Shown: one piece after another, positions 40,101 to 47,190 of the stretch
How positions within the stretch are numbered: the first letter of the stretch is position 1
Layout of the letters: each line of letters opens with the position of its first letter
Source of the DNA: Mycobacterium sp. IS-1264
Lineage (GTDB): Bacteria > Actinomycetota > Actinomycetes > Mycobacteriales > Mycobacteriaceae
DNA: 64,000 nucleotides
Assembly: GCF_001954195.1 (NCBI RefSeq)
Contig: NZ_MBES01000069.1
Coordinates: 1 to 64,000, forward strand
Direction: 5' to 3'
Translations under genes and position numbers: made by a program
The notes under the pieces: generated by a model
What the model was told of the DNA's origin: nothing
The model's input: the letters and a program-made list of their open reading frames with translations, nothing else
Databases searched by the model: none

Positions 40101-42486
40101 CCGCAACGCCGTCGACGCCGGCCACACCACGTTCCTGGAGCTCGCACCCAACCCGGTGGCGCTGATGCAGATCGGCCTCACCACCGCTGCCGCGGGTCTT
40201 CATGACGCCCAACTGATTCCGACGCTGGCCAAAAAGCAGGACGATGTCGAGTCGATGATCTCGGCCATGGCCCAGCTCTATGTCCACGGCCACGACTTGG
40301 ACATCCGCACCCTGTTCAGCCGGGCGCAGGGTCCCGAGGATTACGCGAACATCCCGCCGACGAGGTTCAAGCGCAAAGAGCACTGGCTGGACGTGCACTT
40401 CTCCGGCGACGGCTCGGTGATCATGCCGGGAACCCATGTCGCGTTGCCGGACGGCCGGCACGTCTGGGAATACGCGCCGCGCAACGGCGATACGGACCTG
40501 GCCGCACTGGTGAAATCCGCTGCGACACAAGTGCTTCCGGATGCGCAGTTGGTGGCGTCGGAGCAGCGCGCGGTGCCCGGCGCGGGTGCCCGGCTGGTGA
40601 CAACGATGACCCGGCACCCGGGCGGGGCCTCGGTCCAGGTGCATGCCCGCATCGACGAATCGTTCACTCTGGTTTACGACGCGCTGGTGTCCCGGGCGGG
40701 TTCGGGTGTCGCCGCGTTGCCGACCGCGGTGGGCGCCGGAGCGACGATCGCCGCCGCCCCCAGCACGGTCGCCGCGCCCGAGGCGCCCGCGGCGCCCGTC
40801 GAGGAGTCCGACGCCGAAACGCTGTCGGACAGCCTGACCAACCGCTACCTGCCGTCCAACGTGGGTCGGTGGTCACCGGATTCCGGTGAGACCATCGCGG
40901 AGCGGCTCGGCCTGATCGTCTCGGCGGCCATGGGCTACGAGCCCGAGGACCTGCCCTGGGAGGTGCCGCTGATCGAGCTCGGCCTGGATTCGCTGATGGC
41001 GGTGCGGATCAAGAACCGCGTCGAATACGACTTCGACCTTCCCCCAATCCAATTGACGGCGGTGCGGGACGCCAATCTCTACGCAGTCGAGAAGCTCATC
41101 GAGTACGCGATCGAGCACCGCGACGAGGTCGAGCAGCTACACGAGCACCAGAAGACGCTGACGCCCGAGGAGATCGCCAAGGAGCAGGCCCAGCTGCTCA
41201 GCGGGGCAACGCCGGCATCGGTCGCCGCGCCGGATCCGGACCCGCAGGCCGAGCCCGAGACCCAGCCGGCACCGCCGTCGTCGGACACGCCGATTCCCCC
41301 GCCGCCGACGGATCCGTCGGGGCCCTCGAGCAACGGCGCGCAGCCGAACCTGGCGGCAGCGCTCAGCCAGGAGGCGGTGGCCAAGGCGCTGAACTCCGAC
41401 GTGCCCCCGCGCGACGCCGCAGAGCGGGTCACGTTCGCCACCTGGGCGATCGTCACGGGCAAGTCGGCGGGCGGCATCTTCAACCCGCTGCCCAAGCTCG
41501 ACGAAGACACCGCCGCCAAGATGGCGCAGCGGCTTTCGGAGCGCGCCGAGGGTCCGATCACCGCCGAGGACGTGTTGACGTCGGAGACCATCGAGGCGCT
41601 GGCCGAGAAGATCCGCGGCTACTTCGAGGCCGGGCAGATCGACGGCTTCGTCCGCACCATCAGGGCGCCGCAGGACGATTCGCAAATACCGGTGTTCGTG
41701 TTCCACCCGGCCGGCGGTTCGACCGTGGTCTACGAGCCACTGCTCAACCGCCTGCCCGCGGGTACCCCGATGTACGGGTTCGAGCGGGTCGAAGGTTCCG
41801 TGCAGGAAAGGGCCGCCCAGTACGTGCCTAAACTCCTGGAACTCAACGGGGACAAGCCGTTCGTCCTGGTCGGTTGGTCGCTGGGCGGCGCATTGGCGTA
41901 CGCCTGCGCCATCGGACTCAAGCGGATGGGCGCCAACGTCGCGTTCGTCGGATTGATCGACACGGTGCGCGCCGGCGAGGAGATCCCGCAGACCCGGGAG
42001 GAAACCCGCAAGCGCTGGGACCGGTACGCGAAGTTCGCCGAACGCACCTTCAACGTCGAAATTCCGGAGATCCCCTACGAGCAGCTCGAGGAACTCGACG
42101 ACGAGGGTCAGGTCAAGTTCGTGTTGGACATCGTCCAGCAGAGCGGTGTGCAGATTCCGGGTGGCATCGTCGAGCACCAGCGGACGTCCTATCTGGACAA
42201 CCGGGCGCTCGAGACCGTCGAGATCGAGCCGTACGACGGCCACGTGACCCTCTACATGGCCGATCGCTACCACGATGACGTCATCGAATTCGAGCCGCGG
42301 TACGCGATCCGTCAGCCCGACGGCGGCTGGGGCGAGTACGTGGCGGACCTGGAAGTGGTCCCGATCGGCGGCGAGCACATCCAGGCCATCGACGAACCGA
42401 TCATCGGCAAGGTCGGTGCCCACCTCACCGACGCGCTGAATAAGGTGGAGGCGCAAGCCGGTCAGACAAGTGAGGTAGGCAAGTAG
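37183..42486 (+). CDS. pks13: polyketide synthase Pks13 (mycolic acid condensase)
   Basis: 1767-aa type I PKS performing the Claisen condensation that joins meromycoloyl and carboxyacyl chains to mycolic acid. Domain order: N-ACP (phosphopantetheine Ser 55 in GLASRDAV), ketosynthase (about 110-540, active Cys 286 in DTACSSS, His in EAHGTGTVLGDP and KTNVGHLE), acyltransferase (Ser 801 in GQSLGE), C-ACP (Ser 1270 in GLDSLMAV), a Pro/Ala-rich linker (about 1345-1390), and the thioesterase (Ser 1566 in GWSLGGALAY). It is about 34 residues longer than the 1733-aa M. tuberculosis enzyme, mainly in linkers toward the C-terminal part. Part of the fadD32-pks13-accD4 operon; the stop overlaps the accD4 start by one base. 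Confidence 0.98.
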   Translation: MADTDEPQENPPANKTDMTVPEMREWLRNWVGRAVGKSPDDIDESVPMVELGLASRDAVAMAADIEDMTGVTLSVAVAFQHPTIESLATRIIEGEPEVADELDDADWSRPGPAERVDIAVVGLSTRLPGDMNSPDETWQALLEGRDAITDLPEGRWSEFLEEPRIAQRVGTARTRGGYLKDIKGFDSEFFAVAKTEADNIDPQQRMALELTWEALEHARIPASSLRGEAVGVYVGFSNNDYQFLAVSDPTVAHPYAITGTASSIIANRVSYFYDFRGPSVALDTACSSSLVATHQAVQALRNGECDVAVAGGVNALLTPLVTLGFDEIGQVLSPDGRIKSFSSDADGYTRSEGGGMFVLKRVDDARRDGDQILAVIAGSAVNHDGRSNGLIAPNQDAQAEVLRRAYKDAGIDPRTVDYIEAHGTGTVLGDPIEAEALGRVVGRGRPADRPALLGAVKTNVGHLESAAGAASLAKVVLALQHDKLPPSINFAGPSPYIDFDGMRLKVIDSPADWPRYGGYALAGVSSFGFGGANAHLVVREVLPRDVIEREPEVASGPETETAEAPTLESHSLRFDDFGNIIPDASETQEEEYELPGVTDEALRLKEIALEELAAQEESEPTKPLIPLAVSAFLTSRKRAAAAELADWMESPEGQASSLESIGRALSRRNHGRSRAVVLAHDHEEAIKGLRAIAEGKQKPNVFSTDGPVTSGPVWAMAGFGAQHRKMGKSLYLRNEVFAEWIEKVDALIQDERGYSVLELILDDSHEYGIETSNVVIFAIQIALGELLKHHGAKPAAVVGQSLGEPASAYFSGGLSLADATRVICSRSHLMGEGEAMLFGEYIRLMALVEYSADELKTVFGDFPGLEVCVYAAPSQTVIGGPPEQIDAIVARAEAEGRFARKLQTKGAGHTSQMDPLLGEFSAELQGIAPMSPTVGIFSTVHEGNYIKPGGEPIHDVAYWVKGMRHSVYFTHGIRNAVDAGHTTFLELAPNPVALMQIGLTTAAAGLHDAQLIPTLAKKQDDVESMISAMAQLYVHGHDLDIRTLFSRAQGPEDYANIPPTRFKRKEHWLDVHFSGDGSVIMPGTHVALPDGRHVWEYAPRNGDTDLAALVKSAATQVLPDAQLVASEQRAVPGAGARLVTTMTRHPGGASVQVHARIDESFTLVYDALVSRAGSGVAALPTAVGAGATIAAAPSTVAAPEAPAAPVEESDAETLSDSLTNRYLPSNVGRWSPDSGETIAERLGLIVSAAMGYEPEDLPWEVPLIELGLDSLMAVRIKNRVEYDFDLPPIQLTAVRDANLYAVEKLIEYAIEHRDEVEQLHEHQKTLTPEEIAKEQAQLLSGATPASVAAPDPDPQAEPETQPAPPSSDTPIPPPPTDPSGPSSNGAQPNLAAALSQEAVAKALNSDVPPRDAAERVTFATWAIVTGKSAGGIFNPLPKLDEDTAAKMAQRLSERAEGPITAEDVLTSETIEALAEKIRGYFEAGQIDGFVRTIRAPQDDSQIPVFVFHPAGGSTVVYEPLLNRLPAGTPMYGFERVEGSVQERAAQYVPKLLELNGDKPFVLVGWSLGGALAYACAIGLKRMGANVAFVGLIDTVRAGEEIPQTREETRKRWDRYAKFAERTFNVEIPEIPYEQLEELDDEGQVKFVLDIVQQSGVQIPGGIVEHQRTSYLDNRALETVEIEPYDGHVTLYMADRYHDDVIEFEPRYAIRQPDGGWGEYVADLEVVPIGGEHIQAIDEPIIGKVGAHLTDALNKVEAQAGQTSEVGK

Positions 42487-44060
42487 TGACGGAGATGGCG
42501 CCAGCTCCCATCCAGCACACCACCGCGGAGAAGCTGGCCGAGCTCCACCGTCGCCTGGAATTGGCCAAAGAGCCCGGCGGTGAGAAGGCCGTCGCCAAGC
42601 GCGACAAAAAGGGCATCCCCAGCGCCCGCGCCCGCGTGCACGCGCTGGTCGATCCGGGCACCTTCCTGGAGACCGGGGCGCTGGCCAAAACGCCGAACGA
42701 CCCGAACGCGCTCTACGGCGACGGGTGCGTCACCGGGCACGCCCTGATCGACGGCCGGCCGGTCGGGGTGTTCTCCCACGACCAGACCGTGTTCCAGGGC
42801 ACCGTCGGGGAGATGTTCGGCCGCAAGGTCGCGCGGCTGATGGAATGGTGCGCGATGGTCGGTTGCCCGATCATCGGCATCCAGGACTCGGGTGGTGCGC
42901 GGATTCAGGACGCGGTCACCTCGTTGGCGTGGTACGCCGAACTGGGCCGCCGGCACGAGGCGCTGTCCGGGCTGGTACCTCAGATCTCCCTGATCTTCGG
43001 GAAATGCGCTGGGGGAGCGGTGTATTCGCCGATCCAGGACGACCTGCTGGTCTCGGTGCGCGACCAGGGCTACTTCTTCGTCACCGGGCCCGACGTGATC
43101 CAGGAAGTCACCGGCGAGGAGGTCACCCTCGACGAGCTCGGCGGCTCCGACGCGCAGGCCCGCTACGGCAACATCCACCAGGTGGTCGACTCCGAGGCCG
43201 AGGCGTTCCAATACGTGCGCGACTTCCTGTCGTTCCTGCCGTCGAGCGCCGTCAGCGAGCCGCCGATCATCAACCCCGGCCTCGAGCCCGAGACCACCCC
43301 GACCGATCTGGAGCTCGACTCGATCGTGCCGGACTCGGACAACATGGCCTACGACATGCACGAGATCCTGCTGCGCATCTTCGACGACGGCGACTTCCTG
43401 GAAGTCGCCGCGCAACACGGCCCGGCCATCATCACCGGGTACGCGCGGGTCGACGGGCATCCGGTGGGCGTGATCGCCAACCAGCCCATGCACCTGTCCG
43501 GTTCGATCGACAACGAAGCCTCCGACAAGGCCGCGCGATTCATCCGGTTCTGCGACGCGTTCAACATCCCGCTGGTCTTCGTGGTGGACACCCCCGGCTT
43601 CCTGCCGGGCGCCGAGCAGGAGAAGAACGGCATCATCAAACGCGGCGGCCGGTTCCTGTACTCGGTGGTCGAGGCCGACGTGCCGAAGGTGACCATCACC
43701 GTCCGCAAGTCCTACGGCGGCGCCTACGCCGTGATGGGATCGCGGCAGCTGACCGCCGACTTCAACTTCGCCTGGCCGACCGCGCGCATCGCGGTGATCG
43801 GCGCCGAGGGGGCCGCGCAGCTGCTGATGAAGCGGTTCCCGGACCCGACCATCCCCGAGGCGCAGCAGATCAAGAAGGACTTCATCGAGGGTTACAACCT
43901 CAACATGGCTATCCCGTGGACCGCCGCCGAGCGGGGATTCATCGATGCGGTCATCGACCCGCACCAGACCAGGCTGTTGCTGCGCCGGTCGCTGCATCTG
44001 TTGCGGGACAAGCAACTGTGGTTCCGAACCGCACGTAAGCACGGGCTGATCCCCATCTAG
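42486..44060 (+). CDS. accD4: acyl-CoA carboxylase carboxyltransferase subunit AccD4
   Basis: 524-aa carboxyltransferase beta subunit. With AccA3/AccD5/AccE5 it makes the long-chain carboxyacyl-CoA extender used by Pks13. Crotonase-fold motifs: IGIQDSGGARIQDAV (oxyanion Gly pair), FGKCAGGAVYSP, FVTGPDVIQEVTGE, and in the C-terminal half VVDTPGFLPGAEQE and YGGAYAVMGS. GTG start at 42486 within the pks13 stop region. The 3' end overlaps that of the convergent sigma factor gene by 4 bp (CTAG shared). In M. tuberculosis insertion sequences follow; here an accessory block does. Confidence 0.96.
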   Translation: MTEMAPAPIQHTTAEKLAELHRRLELAKEPGGEKAVAKRDKKGIPSARARVHALVDPGTFLETGALAKTPNDPNALYGDGCVTGHALIDGRPVGVFSHDQTVFQGTVGEMFGRKVARLMEWCAMVGCPIIGIQDSGGARIQDAVTSLAWYAELGRRHEALSGLVPQISLIFGKCAGGAVYSPIQDDLLVSVRDQGYFFVTGPDVIQEVTGEEVTLDELGGSDAQARYGNIHQVVDSEAEAFQYVRDFLSFLPSSAVSEPPIINPGLEPETTPTDLELDSIVPDSDNMAYDMHEILLRIFDDGDFLEVAAQHGPAIITGYARVDGHPVGVIANQPMHLSGSIDNEASDKAARFIRFCDAFNIPLVFVVDTPGFLPGAEQEKNGIIKRGGRFLYSVVEADVPKVTITVRKSYGGAYAVMGSRQLTADFNFAWPTARIAVIGAEGAAQLLMKRFPDPTIPEAQQIKKDFIEGYNLNMAIPWTAAERGFIDAVIDPHQTRLLLRRSLHLLRDKQLWFRTARKHGLIPI

Positions 44061-45001
44061 GTTTCCTCGCGCACGATCGAACGCGGCAGCCCGAACCTCG
44101 CGAGCACGCTGTTGTCGAAGCGGGTCATCGCGCAGATGCGCTCGCCGGCGAGACCCAGGACATACAGGCCTACCCCGTGGCTGATTCCGGTGGGCGTGCG
44201 GAGGTAGGCGCCGAACGCCGGCTGACCGTTGGCGCGCGTCGGCACAAGCTCGAACCTGCGGCCGGCATCGAACAGGGCCGCGCAGAAGCGGGCCACGACG
44301 TCGCGACCCTCGTATTCGAACGGCATCGGCGGCATCGACATGAACACGTCGTCGGTCAACAGGGCCACCAGCGCATCGAGGTCGGCAGACTCCCACGCGC
44401 GGACAAACTTCGCCACGACCGCCTCCTCGGCGGGCGATCCGCGGGCCGGTGGCGGTTCGCCGGCGGTCGTCAACCTGCCTCGAAGCCCGGCACGCGCCCG
44501 CTTGAGTGCGCTCTTGACCGATTCGACACTGGCGTCGAGCATGTCGGCCACCTCGTTCGTGTCGAATCCGAGGACGTCGCGCAGCACCAGCACCGCGACC
44601 TGACGAGGCGGCAGAACCTGAAGGGCGGCAATGAAAGCCAGTGAGATGGATTCGGTCTGCTCGTAGCGAGCCTCCGGCCCGTCGGGAAAGGGCTCTAGCC
44701 AGACGACTTCACCCACACGGGTGGGCTCGGGTGGTTCGACATCGGGCACGTCCCACTCCTTGGCCGCGCGCCGGCTCGCCGCACGACGGGCGTTGAGGCA
44801 GCGGTTCGTGGCGATCCGGTAGAGCCAGGTGCGCAGCGAGGCGCGTCCCTCGAACCCCGCCAGTCCCTGCCACGCCGCCAGCAGCGTGTCCTGCAGGGCG
44901 TCCTCGGCGTCCTGCAGGGATCCGAGCATCCGGTAGCAGTGCACCTGCAGTTCCCGGCGGTACGGCTCGATCAGCTCCCGGTACGGATCGCCGACCACCA
45001 C
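44057..45001 (-). CDS. ECF sigma factor with C-terminal SnoaL-like domain (SigG-type)
   Basis: 314-aa extracytoplasmic-function sigma factor. Sigma-2 (about 8-80: YRRELQVHCYRMLGSLQDAEDALQDTLLAAW, WLYRIATNRCLN), sigma-4 (about 130-185: LPPRQVAVLVLRDVLGFDTNEVADMLDASVESVKSALKRAR), and a C-terminal SnoaL/NTF2-like domain (about 205-305: FVRAWESADLDALVALLTDDVFMSMPP) as in SigG-like and related groups where the tail modulates activity. GTG start with GGAGGTGA upstream. It is divergent from the DHFR-family gene. No anti-sigma gene is adjacent. Which promoters it reads is unknown. Confidence 0.85.
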   Translation of the reverse strand: MVVGDPYRELIEPYRRELQVHCYRMLGSLQDAEDALQDTLLAAWQGLAGFEGRASLRTWLYRIATNRCLNARRAASRRAAKEWDVPDVEPPEPTRVGEVVWLEPFPDGPEARYEQTESISLAFIAALQVLPPRQVAVLVLRDVLGFDTNEVADMLDASVESVKSALKRARAGLRGRLTTAGEPPPARGSPAEEAVVAKFVRAWESADLDALVALLTDDVFMSMPPMPFEYEGRDVVARFCAALFDAGRRFELVPTRANGQPAFGAYLRTPTGISHGVGLYVLGLAGERICAMTRFDNSVLARFGLPRSIVREET

Positions 45002-45096
45002 CTCGCGTCACCTCCATCCGTACAGACACCGACCCGACGGCGCACGGGGCGGTGTCTCCATTAGTGGTAGCCGACAACACCGACGGGAGGGCAAGG

Positions 45097-45675
45097 ATGG
45101 GAAAGATCATCGTCAGCGAGAACGTCTCGCTCGACGGAGTCGGGCAGGACCCGACCGGCGACGAGGGTTTCAGGGTCGGCGGCTGGTTCGGCCGGATCGA
45201 CGAACGCGACCACGACGCGTGGGCCGAGGCCGAGCTCGACGAGGCGCTCGGCGCCGAGGCCCTGCTGCTGGGCCGGCGGACGTATGAGTTCTTCGCCGCG
45301 CGCTGGCCGTCGCGCACCGGCCGGTGGGCGGACCGATTGAACAGCTTGCCCAAGCACGTGGTGTCGGCGACCCTGCACGACCCGAAGTGGAACAACACGA
45401 CGGTGCTGGCGGGCGACCCACTGCGCGAGGTCGACGCTTTGCGCCGAAACGTCGACGGGGACATCGTCGTCTACGGAAGCTTCCGGCTGGTGCACGCGCT
45501 GGTGGAACACGACCTCGTCGACGAGTTGCGGGTGATGGTCTTCCCGTTCGTGCTCGGCCCCGGCGCGCGCCCGTTCGGCGAGATCAGTGGCACGAAACGC
45601 CTGCGCCTCGTCGACGTCCGCACGGTCGGCGACGGCCTGGCGCTGCTCACCTACGAGCGCCGGCCGGGCCGATGA
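45097..45675 (+). CDS. dihydrofolate reductase family protein (RibD C-terminal-like)
   Basis: 192-aa reductase-fold protein: MGKIIVSENVSLDGVG at the start, LLLGRRTYEFF in the middle, and VVYGSFRLVHALVEHDLVDELRVMVFPFVLGPGARPFG at the C-terminal half, the usual RibD_C/DHFR-like NADPH-binding arrangement. Substrate unknown; such proteins often accompany ECF sigma factors. The ATG at 45097 has GGGAGG at 45085. The 3' end overlaps the convergent SGNH hydrolase gene by 29 bp, an unusually long overlap for this window. Confidence 0.85.
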   Translation: MGKIIVSENVSLDGVGQDPTGDEGFRVGGWFGRIDERDHDAWAEAELDEALGAEALLLGRRTYEFFAARWPSRTGRWADRLNSLPKHVVSATLHDPKWNNTTVLAGDPLREVDALRRNVDGDIVVYGSFRLVHALVEHDLVDELRVMVFPFVLGPGARPFGEISGTKRLRLVDVRTVGDGLALLTYERRPGR

Positions 45676-46519
45676 ACCCGGCCAGCGCGTCGCCCACGGC
45701 CGTCGCGCCAAAAGCGGTGGGGTGCAAGGGAACCGCGGGGTCGGTCACCTCGTAGCCAGAAACGTAGCGATCGGCGGGCGAGGCGCAGATGTCGTGGCCC
45801 TGGAACATCGGCCTGGTGTCGAAGTACTCGATCCCCTTGTCGGCGGCCAGTTGACGTTGCCGGTCGTCGAGTTCGTTGAATTTCGCCTGCAGGTAGTCGG
45901 AGTCGTGCGGCAGCACCGGCTGCCCGGGAAAGCAGCCACCGGGCCGGATCAGGGTCCCGTAGCCCACCAACACGATCCGCGCCTTCGGCGCCTCCGCCCG
46001 AACCTCGTCGATCAGCATGCTCCACCCGCGGACGTGCCCGTCGATCGCCGCCGAAATCCGGTCGACGGCGCCGGACACGAAATCCGCGGTGCACGGCGCG
46101 GGGTTGGGCGATTTGACCTCGCACCCCTCTGCGTCGGCGGCCAGTCCGACGTCATTGGCCCCGACGGTGATGGTGATCAGGTCGGTGGCCGCCCGGACCG
46201 CGTCGATCTGACGTCCGACCATCCCATCCTTCGTCTCCTGTGCGTGATCGGTGATGTCCTCGGTGATCGCGCCGCTGCAGGTGACGTCGGTGAACCTGGT
46301 CGCGCCGAGCCGCCGCGCGAGCACCGACGGGTAATCGTTGGTCGACTTGCGGCAGCCGGTGGGGGGCGCCGGGTCCGGCACACCCGGCGCGGCGGCCATC
46401 GAGTCGCCCAGCGCCACATAGTTCAGCCGGCCAAGCGGCGGGGTGGCTGCATGGGGTCCGGCGCAAGCGACCGCCGCGGCACCGACCAGCGATGCGAGGC
46501 ACAGGCGCGTCGAGAGCAT
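45647..46519 (-). CDS. secreted SGNH/GDSL-type hydrolase
   Basis: 290-aa exported esterase. N-terminal signal peptide with a possible but weak lipobox (AAAVACAG). Block I is ALGDSMAAAPG (nucleophile Ser), block III GANDVGL (oxyanion Asn), block V DPAVPLHPTA (Asp and His). Several cysteines (CRKS, TCSGAI, GCEV, APCT) suggest disulfides in an extracytoplasmic enzyme of the SGNH group. It lies within the arabinogalactan/mycolate locus, so a cell-wall or lipid ester is a plausible substrate, but there is no direct evidence. It overlaps the DHFR-family gene tail by 29 bp. Confidence 0.86.
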   Translation of the reverse strand: MLSTRLCLASLVGAAAVACAGPHAATPPLGRLNYVALGDSMAAAPGVPDPAPPTGCRKSTNDYPSVLARRLGATRFTDVTCSGAITEDITDHAQETKDGMVGRQIDAVRAATDLITITVGANDVGLAADAEGCEVKSPNPAPCTADFVSGAVDRISAAIDGHVRGWSMLIDEVRAEAPKARIVLVGYGTLIRPGGCFPGQPVLPHDSDYLQAKFNELDDRQRQLAADKGIEYFDTRPMFQGHDICASPADRYVSGYEVTDPAVPLHPTAFGATAVGDALAGFIGPAGARR

Positions 46520-46580
46520 ATGCCCCAGTGTTTCATCCCGCGTTGGGCCGCCACGGCACCCCCGCGGCCGCTGCGTCGGC

Positions 46581-47087
46581 CTATACGGGTACTAGGTACT
46601 CGGAGGTGTAGTACTCGGCGGGGTTCTGCGAGTGCGGGTCACCACGCTCGATAATCACCCAGACTCCAGTCGTGCCCTGCCGGATGGTGTCCTGAATCGT
46701 CACCGTCGCATTGCCGGCTCCGTCAGTGTCCATGCCGGTAAACGCGGTGCCGGGATCCCCGGGCCCGCACGTAGCCGTCGACGGCAGGGGTTCCTGAATC
46801 AGGCCGACATCGAAATGCGTGCCCGGCCGGGCGGGGTCCGCCAGCTGCACCTGGGCGATCGCTGTTGACCCGGCCCTCGTTATCAGGACCGAGCCGCTAC
46901 CGAGCCTCGGGAACTGCACGGGAGGCCCGTTGACCACCAGGCTGAAATCGCACCGGCGGAGATCGGCCAGCAGGCCGACCCGGGTGCCGCTCTCGGCGGC
47001 GGCCTTCACCATTTCAAATGTCGCCGCGGGAGTGATCACCACACCCAGCGTTGCCGCGCATGCGCCCAGACGAGTCAGTGTGTGCAT
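46581..47087 (-). CDS. secreted hypothetical protein
   Basis: 168-aa protein with a signal-like start (MHTLTRLGACAATLGVVITPAATF). The body is beta-rich (CDFSLVVNGPPVQFPRLG, VLITRAGSTAIAQVQLADP, GVWVIIERG), has two to three Cys (RRCDFS, TATCGPG) and an acidic ending (EYYTSEYLVPV). I do not recognise the family; the pattern suggests a small exported beta-sandwich. The ATG at 47087 was chosen because it starts a proper signal sequence and GGTGA precedes it; an in-frame upstream codon at 47123 has no such sequence. It lies downstream of embB on the same strand, 103 bp from it. Confidence 0.65.
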   Translation of the reverse strand: MHTLTRLGACAATLGVVITPAATFEMVKAAAESGTRVGLLADLRRCDFSLVVNGPPVQFPRLGSGSVLITRAGSTAIAQVQLADPARPGTHFDVGLIQEPLPSTATCGPGDPGTAFTGMDTDGAGNATVTIQDTIRQGTTGVWVIIERGDPHSQNPAEYYTSEYLVPV

Positions 47088-47190
47088 TGGGTCACCTTTT
47101 CCCGCATATGTTGGCCAGCTCACAAGGGAAATAAGTATTGACCCGAGCGGGCCGAAATTAAACCCCCGGCCGCAATTACCGGAAGGTCAA

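Noticed and set aside
42462..44396. 644-codon antisense frame opposite accD4
   Set aside because: Same cause; accD4 on the + strand has all carboxyltransferase motifs.
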